A program made the translations under genes and the position numbers. From NCBI RefSeq assembly GCF_019097845.1, contig NZ_JAHRGM010000017.1, forward strand, positions 1-64,000: a stretch of 64,000 bases of DNA, read 5' to 3'. Below, in pieces: positions 40,126-48,898 of the stretch. The notes under the pieces are model-generated. The model ran no database searches. It was not told the origin of the DNA and saw only the letters and a list, made by a program, of their open reading frames with translations. Source of the stretch: Sphingobium sp. AS12 (GTDB lineage: Bacteria > Pseudomonadota > Alphaproteobacteria > Sphingomonadales > Sphingomonadaceae). Position 1 is the stretch's first letter. The number at the start of each line of letters is the position of its first letter.

Positions 40126-42906
40126 ATGACCCAGAATCACCTCTATCTCGTCGATGGCAGCGGCTATATTTTCCGCGCCTATCACCAGCTCCCGCCGCTC
40201 ACCAACCAGCATGGCCAGCCGGTGGGCGCTGTCTATGGCTATACGACCATGCTGTGGAAGCTGGCCGAGGAGTTGGGCAAGGCGGAAGGCCCCACCCATA
40301 TGGCGGTGATCCTGGACAAGGGATCGCACACCTTCCGCAACGACATGTACGACCAGTATAAGGCGAACCGCCCGCCTGCGCCCGAAGATCTGGTCCCGCA
40401 ATTCCCGATGATCCGCGACGCGACCCGCGCCTTCTCCCTCCCCTGTATCGAGGAAGCAGGTTATGAGGCGGACGACCTGATCGCCAGCTACACCAAGGCC
40501 GCCGTTGCAGCAGGATGGCATGTCACGATCGTCAGCTCGGACAAGGATCTGATGCAGCTGATCCAGCCCGGCGTCGATATGTATGACACGATGAAGAATG
40601 AGCGGCGCGGGGCCGATTATGTCGTCGGCAAATTCGGGGTGGAGCCGCAACTGCTCGGCGATGTGCTGGCGCTGATGGGTGACAGCGTGGATAATGTGCC
40701 GGGCGTGCCGGGCATCGGCCCCAAGACGGCGGCCAAGCTGATCGTCGAATATGGCGGGCTGGAAGCGGCGCTGGAAGCAGCGCCTGCGATGAAAAAGTCC
40801 AAGATGCAGGAAAATCTGATCGCCCATGCCGACATGGCGCGGCTGTCGCGGCGGCTGGTGGCGCTGCACGACAGCATGGATCTGCCCGAACCGCTGGAGG
40901 ATCTGGCGCTCAAGGGCATTCCCAAGGAACCCTTGCAGGAATTCCTGACCCATCATGGCTTCAAGACGCTGCTCAACCGGCTCGGCGCGCCTGCTGCTGC
41001 GGTGGCGGTGGCTGCCGCTGCTTCTGGTGTGCCGGAACCCGTCGCCACCCCGGTCGCGCCGCAGGAGCCGCCGATCGACCGCAGCCTCTACGAAACAGTG
41101 GTGAGCGAGGAAGCGCTCGACCGCTGGATCGCGCTGGCGACGGCGGAGGGGATCGTCGCGGTCGACACCGAAACCGACATGCTCGATTGCGTGTCGTGCC
41201 AGCTGGTAGGCGTGAGCCTCGCCACCGGTCCCAACAAGGCCTGCTATATTCCGGTCGGCCATGGCGGGCGCGACATGTTTGCCGAAAAACCGGCGCAATT
41301 GCCGCTGGCGACAGTGCTGGCGAAACTCAAACCCCTGCTGGAGGATGATGCGGTCCTGAAGGTCGGGCAGAATCTCAAATATGACATGACCGTGCTGCGC
41401 CGGCACGACATCGCCATCACCCCTTTTGACGACACGATCGTCATGAGCTTCGACCTCGACGCCGGGCAGAGCCTGTCGGGTCATGGCATGGACGAAGCGG
41501 CGCGCACGCATCTTGACCATGAGTGCATCAGCTTCAAGGAAGTGGTCGGCACCGGCAAGAACCAGATTTCATTCGGTGAAGTGCCGCTGGACAAGGCGAC
41601 CGCCTATGCCGCCGAGGATGCCGACGTCACGCTGCGTCTGTGGAAATTGTTCAAGACACGGGTGGCCAATGAAGGCGCAAACCGCGTCTATGAACTGGTC
41701 GACCGCCCGCTGGTGCCAGTGATCGCGCGGATGGAGCATCGCGGGATCAAGGTGGACCGGGAGCATCTGGCGCGATTGTCGGGGGAATTTACGGCCGGCA
41801 TCGCGGCGCTGGAGACGGAGATTCACGAACTGGCCGGGCAACCCTTCGCGATCGGATCGACCCAGCAACTAGGCGCGATCCTGTTCGACAAGATGGGCTA
41901 TAAGGGCGGCAAGAAGGGCAAGTCGGGTGCCTATTCGACCGACGTCACCATCCTTGAGCAACTGGCGGCGCAGGGCGCACCGATTGCCAGCAAAATATTG
42001 GAATGGCGGCAGCTTTCCAAGCTGAAGTCCACTTACACCGACGCGCTCCAGGCGCAGATCAACAAGGATACGGGTCGGGTCCACACCAGCTACTCGCTGA
42101 CAGGCGCGCAGACCGGGCGGCTGTCCTCGACCGATCCCAACCTGCAAAATATCCCGATCCGCACCGAAGTCGGGCGGCAGATCCGCCATGCCTTTGTCGC
42201 CGAACCCGGCAATGTCATATTGGCGGCGGACTATAGCCAGATCGAGCTGCGGCTGGCCGCGCATATGGCCGATGTGCCTGCGCTGAAGGATGCGTTCGCG
42301 GCGGGCGAGGATATTCACGCCGCGACCGCCAAGGAGCTGTTCGGTGAGGTCAATCGCGACACGCGCGGTCGGGCCAAGACGATCAACTTCGCGATCCTCT
42401 ACGGCATCTCGCGCTGGGGGCTGGCCGGGCGGCTGGAGATCAGCGCGGACGAGGCGCAGGAGATGATCGCCAAATATTATGAACGCTTCCCCGGCATCAG
42501 CATCTATATCAACGAGACGATCGAGAAGGCGCGGGAACGCGGCTATACCGAGACTCTGTTTGGACGAAAGACCTGGTTCCCGCGTATCCGCGCATCGATC
42601 CAGCACGAACGGCAGGGCGCCGAACGTGCCGCGATCAACGCGCCGATTCAGGGGACCAGCGCCGACATCATCAAACGGGCGATGGCGCGCATGGAACCGG
42701 CGCTGGAAACGGCGGGACTGCCAGGCGTCAGGATGCTGTTGCAGGTGCATGACGAGCTGGTGTTCGAGCTGCCGGAGGGCGACGTGGACGCGGCCAGCTC
42801 GGTGATCCGCAGCGTGATGGAAAGCGCCGCAGAGCCGATCGTCAAGCTGAGCGTGCCGCTTGGCGTGGAGATCGGCACGGGTCCGAGTTGGGGCGCGGCG
42901 CATTGA
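40126..42906 (+). CDS. polA: DNA polymerase I
   Basis: 926 residues from the ATG at 40126 (MTQNHLYLVDGSGYIFRAYH). The 5'-3' exonuclease domain (about 1-290) has YEADDLIAS, DKDLMQL and GDSVDNVPGVPGIGPKTA. The 3'-5' exonuclease domain (about 325-510) keeps the metal-binding Asp-Thr-Glu in IVAVDTETD, so proofreading should be active. The polymerase domain (about 550-926) has motif A AADYSQIELRLAAH, motif B RAKTINFAILYG and motif C QVHDELVFE. All three activities look intact. The gene is monocistronic, ending near an inverted repeat. Confidence 0.96.
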   Translation: MTQNHLYLVDGSGYIFRAYHQLPPLTNQHGQPVGAVYGYTTMLWKLAEELGKAEGPTHMAVILDKGSHTFRNDMYDQYKANRPPAPEDLVPQFPMIRDATRAFSLPCIEEAGYEADDLIASYTKAAVAAGWHVTIVSSDKDLMQLIQPGVDMYDTMKNERRGADYVVGKFGVEPQLLGDVLALMGDSVDNVPGVPGIGPKTAAKLIVEYGGLEAALEAAPAMKKSKMQENLIAHADMARLSRRLVALHDSMDLPEPLEDLALKGIPKEPLQEFLTHHGFKTLLNRLGAPAAAVAVAAAASGVPEPVATPVAPQEPPIDRSLYETVVSEEALDRWIALATAEGIVAVDTETDMLDCVSCQLVGVSLATGPNKACYIPVGHGGRDMFAEKPAQLPLATVLAKLKPLLEDDAVLKVGQNLKYDMTVLRRHDIAITPFDDTIVMSFDLDAGQSLSGHGMDEAARTHLDHECISFKEVVGTGKNQISFGEVPLDKATAYAAEDADVTLRLWKLFKTRVANEGANRVYELVDRPLVPVIARMEHRGIKVDREHLARLSGEFTAGIAALETEIHELAGQPFAIGSTQQLGAILFDKMGYKGGKKGKSGAYSTDVTILEQLAAQGAPIASKILEWRQLSKLKSTYTDALQAQINKDTGRVHTSYSLTGAQTGRLSSTDPNLQNIPIRTEVGRQIRHAFVAEPGNVILAADYSQIELRLAAHMADVPALKDAFAAGEDIHAATAKELFGEVNRDTRGRAKTINFAILYGISRWGLAGRLEISADEAQEMIAKYYERFPGISIYINETIEKARERGYTETLFGRKTWFPRIRASIQHERQGAERAAINAPIQGTSADIIKRAMARMEPALETAGLPGVRMLLQVHDELVFELPEGDVDAASSVIRSVMESAAEPIVKLSVPLGVEIGTGPSWGAAH

Positions 42907-42941
42907 GGGGCTGAAACGGAGACGACCGCGACGTCCATTTC

Positions 42942-43021
42942 CGTCTTTCCCGCGAAAGCGGGAACCCATCTCCCGCCCGGCTACTGACGTGAGTTGGATC
43001 CCCGCCTGCGCGGGAATGACG
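42942..43021. repeat. Inverted repeat (CCCGCGAAAGCGGG family)
   Basis: The left arm 42942-42967 (with hairpin CCCGCGAAAGCGGG) and right arm 42996-43021 (with CCCGCCTGCGCGGG) are imperfect reverse complements ending in GAATGACG. The organisation is as in family B, with a diverged inner stem. It lies after polA. Confidence 0.8.
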
Positions 43022-43036
43022 GGTCGTGGGGACAGA

Positions 43037-43064
43037 AAAGGCCAGCTCCGCAGGACCGGCCTTT
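43037..43064. terminator. Bidirectional terminator between polA and the zinc-ribbon gene
   Basis: AAAGGCC (43037-43043) pairs with GGCCTTT (43058-43064), with an inner TCC-GCA-GGA. On the minus strand the stem is followed by a TTTTC run, so it mainly serves the minus-strand transcript. Confidence 0.65.
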
Positions 43065-43067
43065 CCA

Positions 43068-43361
43068 TCAATCGAACAACTCTTCCAGAAAGCTCTTCTT
43101 GCGCTTTTTCGGGTAGCCCCGCCCGTCGTCGCGATAATCGCGGTCTGGGCGGTAGCTTTGCTGGGCGAAGGGTGCTGGCCGGGCTGGCGCAACCGCGTCG
43201 CCCGCTGCCCGCTCGATGATCTTGTCCAGTTCGCCCCGGTCCAGCCACACGCCCCGGCATTGCGGGCAATAGTCTATTTCTACCCCCTGCCGGTCCGTCA
43301 TTGCCAATCCGACATGACAGACCGGGCAGAGCATGGCCGATACGGCCGCTTGATCCCGCAT
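43068..43361 (-). CDS. zf-TFIIB zinc-ribbon protein
   Basis: 97 residues. The zinc ribbon MLCPVCHVGLAM, IDYCPQCRGVWLDRGELDKII is the zf-TFIIB (PF13453) pattern, with the four Cys in two CxxC pairs. The tail is charged (PKKRKKSFLEELFD). The first ATG (43361) has GGGAG eight bases upstream, so that start is preferred. It lies four bases from the Bax1 gene on the same strand and is presumably co-transcribed. The role is unknown. Confidence 0.88.
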   Translation of the reverse strand: MRDQAAVSAMLCPVCHVGLAMTDRQGVEIDYCPQCRGVWLDRGELDKIIERAAGDAVAPARPAPFAQQSYRPDRDYRDDGRGYPKKRKKSFLEELFD

Positions 43362-43365
43362 CCGC

Positions 43366-44076
43366 TTACTCCCGCTCGCCGGTCAGGCTGAGGAGCATCT
43401 GGAACAGGTTGACGAAGTTCAGGTATAGCGACAGCGCGCCCATCACCTGCATCTTCGCCGCCATTTCATGGCCCGCATAGGCGAAATAGTCCGACTTGAT
43501 CCGCTGCGTATCCCAGGCGGTGAGGCCCGTGAAGATCACTACGCCAAGGATCGAGATGACCATCGCCATCGCCGACGATCCGATGAAGATGTTGATCAGG
43601 CTGGCGACGATGATGCCAATCAGGCCCATGATCAGGAAGCTGCCCATCTTCGTCAGGTCACGCTGCGTGGTATAGCCCCACAGCGCCATGCCGAGGAACA
43701 TGACGGCAGCCGAGAAGAAGGCCTGCGCGATGCTGCCGCCGGTGAAGACCAGGAAGATGCTGGCCAGCGACACGCCCATCACGGCGGAAAATGCCCAGAA
43801 GGCCATGCGCGCGCCCGCAGTCGTCATCTTTTCGATACGGAAGCTGAAGAAAAAGACAAAGGCCAGCGGCGCGAAGATCGCCACCCATTTAAGCGGCGTG
43901 CCGAAAATCGCGGCGGCCAGCACCGGCGTATTGCCGATGAATGCCGCGACCAGCCCGGTGATCACCAGACCCAGGCCCATATTGCGGAAAACGCCCAGCA
44001 TGTGCGCGCGCAGTCCGGCGTCGGTCTGCGCCGTGCGGCTCGCACCATAGCCCGGCAAAGGAACGCGATTATTCAC
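43366..44076 (-). CDS. Bax inhibitor-1 / YccA family protein
   Basis: 236 residues with seven hydrophobic segments. Features are RTAQTDAGLRAHMLGVFRNMGLGLVITG at the N-terminus, and ALSLYLNFVNLFQMLLSLTGERE at the C-terminus, the family's closing motif. YccA-type proteins form calcium-leak-like channels or regulate FtsH in bacteria. It lies upstream of the zinc-ribbon gene on the minus strand. The 293-base gap to cysS holds no visible gene. Confidence 0.93.
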   Translation of the reverse strand: MNNRVPLPGYGASRTAQTDAGLRAHMLGVFRNMGLGLVITGLVAAFIGNTPVLAAAIFGTPLKWVAIFAPLAFVFFFSFRIEKMTTAGARMAFWAFSAVMGVSLASIFLVFTGGSIAQAFFSAAVMFLGMALWGYTTQRDLTKMGSFLIMGLIGIIVASLINIFIGSSAMAMVISILGVVIFTGLTAWDTQRIKSDYFAYAGHEMAAKMQVMGALSLYLNFVNLFQMLLSLTGERE

Positions 44077-44369
44077 TTGGGGTCACTCCATCCATCACAT
44101 TGTGGTTCGAGTGGCCCGGTGCGGTCTCCTGCGGCATTTAGGGGGAAATTGCCGCAAAACCTGCACCGGGCGCACCCGATGCGGTCCGACATCACGGCTG
44201 GACAAGGGGGGAAGTCCAGCGCGTCAGAGGGGCCCGGCCCGCGTCGATCATATTGGGGGAGGAACGCACAGGTGCAAGGGGCGGACCCCAACGCAACATT
44301 TTATTACAAATGGGTGGGTCGCACAGGGAGGATTGACCCCTGCGCCGCTTCGCGCCATCGCTTTGCGCC

Positions 44370-45887
44370 ATGTCCGATGACCAGCATATCACCGCGCCGC
44401 TGCGCCTGTTCAACAGCCTGACCCGCACGATCGAGCCTTTCGCGCCGATCGAGGAAGCCCATGCGCGCGTCTATAGCTGCGGCCCGACCGTCTATAATTA
44501 TGCGCATCTGGGCAATTTGCGCGCTTATGTCTTTACCGACACGCTGCGGCGGACCTTGCTGTGGAAAGGGCTGTCGGTGACCCATATCATCAACATCACC
44601 GATGTCGGCCACCTGACCAGCGACGCGGACGCTGGCGATGACAAGATGGAGGCTGCGGCGCGGGCCAGCGCCAGGAGCATCTGGGACATTGCCGCCCATT
44701 ATACGCAAGCGTTCAAACAGAATATCGCCGAGCTCAACATCATCGCGCCGAGCGAATGGACGGTCGCCACCGACTATGTACCGCAGATGATCGCATTTGC
44801 TGAGAAAATCGCTCCTGATCATTGTTACGAACTGGACAGTGGGCTCTATTTCGACAGCGCGACCGTGCCCGATTATGGCGCGCTGGCCGGTGGGCGGGAC
44901 GATGCCGCGCACGCCCGGATCGACCCGGTGGCGGGCAAGCGCAACCCGTCCGACTTCGCGATCTGGCGCAAGTCGCCGCCCGGCGAACAGCGGCAGATGG
45001 AATGGGACAGTCCATGGGGCAAAGGCGCGCCGGGCTGGCATCTGGAATGTTCGGTGATGAGCCAGGCAGTGCTGGGCCACCCGTTCGATATCCATACCGG
45101 CGGCATCGACCATCGCGAAATCCATCATCCCAACGAGATTGCCCAGAATCAGGCCTTCCATGCCTGCTGCGGCCCGGATGTCGGTGCGGCGGAAGCCGGG
45201 TTCACCGGCGCGCGCTGGTGGATGCACAATAATTTTCTGGTCGATCGCAGCGGCAAGATGAGCAAGTCGAAGGGCGGTTTCACCACCCTCTTTTCGCTGA
45301 TCGACGCAGGCGTGCATCCGCTGGCCTATCGGCTGCTGTGCCTGGGCGCTCATTATCGCAGCGAACTGGAATTCAGCGCGGAGGGTGTCGGCGCGGCGCT
45401 CACCCGTCTGAAGCGACTGGTCATGGGCGTCGAGGGTTTGAAGGCCCGCGCCGAAGGGGTGACGTGGCAATCGCCCCGGCTCGACTATCTGCGCGCCAAC
45501 ATGCATCCGAAGCTGGCGCCATTGCTGGAACAGTTTGATGCCGCGATCAGCGACGACCTGATGACGCCGCGTGCGCTGCCGCTGCTGGAAGAGGCGATTG
45601 CGCTCAAGAAGGTGCCGGTGGATGAGAAACTCTGCCTGATCGCGGCCTTCGACGCGGCGCTGGGCCTTAACCTCATGACCTTGACCCGCGCCGACCTGCG
45701 CGTCCAGCCCAAGGATGCGCTGATCACGCCGGACGAGATTGACGCGCAGCTCGAACGCCGTGCTGCGGCCCGCGCCGACAAGGATTTCGCCCTGTCGGAT
45801 GAGATACGCGATGCCCTGATCGCGCGCGGGGTTGATGTGATGGATGGCGATCCGCTGCGCTGGGACTGGCGTCTAACCCTGGCGTGA
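44370..45887 (+). CDS. cysS: Cysteine-tRNA ligase
   Basis: 505 residues. The class I HIGH motif is in YSCGPTVYNYAHLGNLR, the KMSKS motif is GKMSKSKGG, and the zinc-binding residues are CGPT, CSVMSQ in HLECSV and HHPNE. The DALR-type C-terminal domain contains LERRAAARADKDFALSDEIRDALIARGV, and the terminal DGDPLRWDW is typical of alphaproteobacterial CysS. GDDKMEAAARAS follows the catalytic fold. It charges tRNA-Cys. It is 85 bases from the TPR-CHAT gene on the same strand. Confidence 0.97.
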   Translation: MSDDQHITAPLRLFNSLTRTIEPFAPIEEAHARVYSCGPTVYNYAHLGNLRAYVFTDTLRRTLLWKGLSVTHIINITDVGHLTSDADAGDDKMEAAARASARSIWDIAAHYTQAFKQNIAELNIIAPSEWTVATDYVPQMIAFAEKIAPDHCYELDSGLYFDSATVPDYGALAGGRDDAAHARIDPVAGKRNPSDFAIWRKSPPGEQRQMEWDSPWGKGAPGWHLECSVMSQAVLGHPFDIHTGGIDHREIHHPNEIAQNQAFHACCGPDVGAAEAGFTGARWWMHNNFLVDRSGKMSKSKGGFTTLFSLIDAGVHPLAYRLLCLGAHYRSELEFSAEGVGAALTRLKRLVMGVEGLKARAEGVTWQSPRLDYLRANMHPKLAPLLEQFDAAISDDLMTPRALPLLEEAIALKKVPVDEKLCLIAAFDAALGLNLMTLTRADLRVQPKDALITPDEIDAQLERRAAARADKDFALSDEIRDALIARGVDVMDGDPLRWDWRLTLA

Positions 45888-45972
45888 CATCCCGGCGCAA
45901 ACGCTTGTAACTTGACGCCAAAGCCTCCGCGCCCGCAAAGCATGTCGCAGGGGCAGAGTCGGGGGACGGGCG

Positions 45973-48894
45973 ATGGGGCTTTGGGCAGGCAGGATAGCCA
46001 TGATGCTGGCGCTGGCGGCGGTGCCTTCGCTGCCTGCCGACGCCCAGACGGTCGCGGGCTTCAGTGCCACCGATCCGCGCCACGCCCATTTGCGCGCGCT
46101 CGACCAAAAAGCGACAACCCTGTTCGAAAATGACGATTTCGCCCTGTCGATGTCGCAAAAGACCCGCGACGCCTGGGCCGCGCTGCGCGATGCGGGGATG
46201 AAGGTCAGGGTCGCGGGCCATCCGCACCCGATGGCGGGCGTCGGGCTGATCAAGCTGGGGTCGATGGACCAGATCGAGGGGAAAAATCCGTCCGCTCTGG
46301 CCAATGTCGACAAGGGGCTGGCGCTGATCGCCCCGTTCCGCGACGCCTATCCCATCCCCTGGCTGGAGGGCATGTCGGTCAAGGGCTATGTCCAGTCGAT
46401 GATTGGCGATGTCGCCGCCGGTGCGGAAACACTGGCGCAGGCAAGCGCCTATGCCGACGGTTATTTCGCCCGTGTCGGACCAAAGGCGCTCAGCGAAGCG
46501 GACTATATGCTCAAGTCCAACATCGCCTTTTCCCACGCGCAGGCGCTCTCGCGGCTGGGGCGCAATGGCGAAGCGGTCGATGCCCAGCGCGCCAGTCTGG
46601 AGGCGCGAACAACCAGCCTTGGTCCCAACCATCCCGACACGGTTGCCTCTACCTACACCTATGCGCAGATGCTCTATCGCGCGGCACGGCTGGTCGAGGC
46701 GGAAAAATATGCGCGGCTGGCGGTCAACACCGCGACCGACCATGTCGATCGCAAGCATCCCAGCTATCATCGGTCACTGGAAATGCTGGGGCTGCTGCTG
46801 GCGCGGACCGGGCGGCGGGTCGAGAGCATCGACTATATGGAGCGCGCCATCGCCATCAAGCGCGAGACGATGGGGACCAAAAGCCTCTTCTACCATTTCG
46901 GCCTCTATAATATGGCTGGCGTGCTGTTGCCGATGGAACGCTATAGCGACGCCGAACCGCTGTTTCTGGAGGCGGAGCGCGGCTTTCGGGCGGTGGAGGG
47001 GGAGAATAGCCCGCAAAGCGCCCGTGCGCTGGCCTTCGCGGCACTCGCCAGCGCGGCTTCGGGACGGCCGGACGAAGCGATCGAGCGCGCGCGCACGGCC
47101 ATGGCCCGTGTCCGCACCCCCACGGCCAGCGATCGCGACATGGGCCAGCGGGTCTATCCGCTGCTCGTCCCGGCTCTGATCGCGACTGGGCAGGGGGATG
47201 CTGCGCGGGTCGCCGCCGCCGATTATTTGCGCGAAACCCGGCAGATCGACAATGCGCCCGCCTTCGCACTGGCCAATGCCGCGATGCTGGCGGCTTGGGC
47301 GCAAGGGGGCGATGCCGTCGCGGCGGCGCGCCAAATGGCCGGACTGCTGCGCGAAAGCCAGTCGCTCGACGATGATGGTGACCTGAACGAAGATCAGCGC
47401 GCCGCGCTCGACACGATCCTCAAGATCGCGGTGCAGGCGCATGACCCCGCGCTGGCGCTGGACGCGATGGCAATCCTGGCGGGATCGCGCATTGCCCAAG
47501 CTAACCGGCTGGTCGCGGAACGTCTGGTTGCGGATCCCGCCCTCGCCGCGCGGGTCCGCACCTTGCAAGATAAGCTGAAGGCGCTGGCCAGCGCGGACAG
47601 CGTGCTGCTCAAGGCACTGGCCACCGACAAAGATGTCGAGGCCGCCCGCGTGGCCCGCGCCACGGTGGAGAGTGTTGCTGAGGCCGAACGCGCCGCCATC
47701 GCCCGCGACTATCCCCGCTGGGTCGAGGCGCGCGGCGGCGTCCGGCCCGACCTTGCGACGCTGCGCGCGGGATTGGCGCAGAACGAGGCGCTGCTGGCGG
47801 TGATGCCGGCCTTTGACGGGGTCTATCTGCTGGCGGTCAATGCCGATGGCGCGACCGTCGAGCGCACGGGGCTGGCGCGCGCCGCCATGGTCGCACTGGT
47901 CGATCGGCTGCGCGGCGCGATGACCCCCAACGGGTTCGACCGGACTGCGGCGCATGATCTTTATACCCAGATTTTCACGCCCACGATCCTCGCTCGGCTG
48001 GGCAAGGCAAAGGCATTGCGGATCGTGCCCACCGGTGCCTTCGCCTCGCTGCCCTTTGCGATGCTGCCGCAGCGGCCCGTCGTGGCGGTAGGCCGGGACA
48101 CGCCCTGGCTGATCCGCCGCTTCGCGATCGAGGTGCAGCCCGGCTTTGCCACCAGCACTGCGGCACCGCAGCGGATCGCGATGCGCAACCAGAGCTTTCT
48201 GGGCGTAGGCGCGCCCGACGCCTTTGCAGCCGCAACCAGACCCGCCGCGCCGGTGCTGCTCGCCGCCAACCATTATTTTCGCGGCGGCACGGCGGACGCG
48301 ACCGCGCTGTCGCAACTGCCGTCGCTGCCCGGATCGCTGGCCGAACTGCGCGCTGTGGCGGATCGCTTCGGCACCGACCGCGCCACACTGCTGGTCGGCG
48401 CGCAGGCGAGCGAGGCGGCACTGCGCGGACAGGATCTGGCCCCCTATTCCGTCATCCTGTTTGCGACCCACGGTCTGGTCAGCGGCCAGATGGAGGGGGT
48501 GACCGAACCGGCGCTGGTCCTGTCCCCGCCCGCCCCCGGCACCGGCGACGACGGGCTGCTGACCGCTTCGGAGGTCGCGGCGATGCGGATCGGCGCGGAC
48601 TGGGTGATCCTGTCGGCCTGCAACACAGCGGCAGGCGACAGCGCGCAGGCCCCCGCCTATTCGGGACTGGCGCAGGCGTTCCGCTATGCCGGGGCAGGAT
48701 CGCTGCTGGTGTCGCACTGGCCGGTGCGCGACGATGCCAGCGCCTTCGTCACGCTGGAGACGGTGAAAGCCGCCAATGCGGGAACGCCACGCGCGGTTGC
48801 CCTGCAAAAGGCGATGCTGAAACTGATGCGGTCAGACCGCCCAGACGCAGCGCAACCCTATATCTGGGCACCGTTCATTCTGGTCGGGCGCTGA
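45973..48894 (+). CDS. Secreted TPR-CHAT domain protein (caspase-like peptidase family)
   Basis: 973 residues. The signal MGLWAGRIAMMLALAAVPSLPADA predicts export. About residues 130-480 contain tetratricopeptide-like repeats (DAQRASLEARTTSLGPNHPDTV, YAQMLYRAARLVEAEKYARLAV, SLEMLGLLLARTGRRVESIDYMERAIAIK). The C-terminal CHAT domain (about 670-970) has the probable catalytic His833 in FATHGLVSG and Cys883 in SACNTAAG, with YSGLAQAFRYAGAGSLLVSHWPV after it. CHAT proteases cleave partner proteins in several regulatory and defence systems. No partner is evident here; it is flanked by cysS and a convergent ABC-F gene. Confidence 0.85.
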   Translation: MGLWAGRIAMMLALAAVPSLPADAQTVAGFSATDPRHAHLRALDQKATTLFENDDFALSMSQKTRDAWAALRDAGMKVRVAGHPHPMAGVGLIKLGSMDQIEGKNPSALANVDKGLALIAPFRDAYPIPWLEGMSVKGYVQSMIGDVAAGAETLAQASAYADGYFARVGPKALSEADYMLKSNIAFSHAQALSRLGRNGEAVDAQRASLEARTTSLGPNHPDTVASTYTYAQMLYRAARLVEAEKYARLAVNTATDHVDRKHPSYHRSLEMLGLLLARTGRRVESIDYMERAIAIKRETMGTKSLFYHFGLYNMAGVLLPMERYSDAEPLFLEAERGFRAVEGENSPQSARALAFAALASAASGRPDEAIERARTAMARVRTPTASDRDMGQRVYPLLVPALIATGQGDAARVAAADYLRETRQIDNAPAFALANAAMLAAWAQGGDAVAAARQMAGLLRESQSLDDDGDLNEDQRAALDTILKIAVQAHDPALALDAMAILAGSRIAQANRLVAERLVADPALAARVRTLQDKLKALASADSVLLKALATDKDVEAARVARATVESVAEAERAAIARDYPRWVEARGGVRPDLATLRAGLAQNEALLAVMPAFDGVYLLAVNADGATVERTGLARAAMVALVDRLRGAMTPNGFDRTAAHDLYTQIFTPTILARLGKAKALRIVPTGAFASLPFAMLPQRPVVAVGRDTPWLIRRFAIEVQPGFATSTAAPQRIAMRNQSFLGVGAPDAFAAATRPAAPVLLAANHYFRGGTADATALSQLPSLPGSLAELRAVADRFGTDRATLLVGAQASEAALRGQDLAPYSVILFATHGLVSGQMEGVTEPALVLSPPAPGTGDDGLLTASEVAAMRIGADWVILSACNTAAGDSAQAPAYSGLAQAFRYAGAGSLLVSHWPVRDDASAFVTLETVKAANAGTPRAVALQKAMLKLMRSDRPDAAQPYIWAPFILVGR

Positions 48895-48898
48895 CGGC

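Noticed and set aside
39781..41520. 579-codon open frame on the minus strand
   Set aside because: It is antisense to the LytTR gene and polA. It spans two real genes and shows no family features.
44077..44369. tRNA or T-box-like leader upstream of cysS
   Set aside because: No cloverleaf, anticodon arm or T-box sequence is present, and the 293 bases show only short GC-rich segments.
46774..48807. 677-codon open frame on the minus strand
   Set aside because: It is antisense to the TPR-CHAT gene, with arginine/glutamine-rich composition and no recognisable motif.
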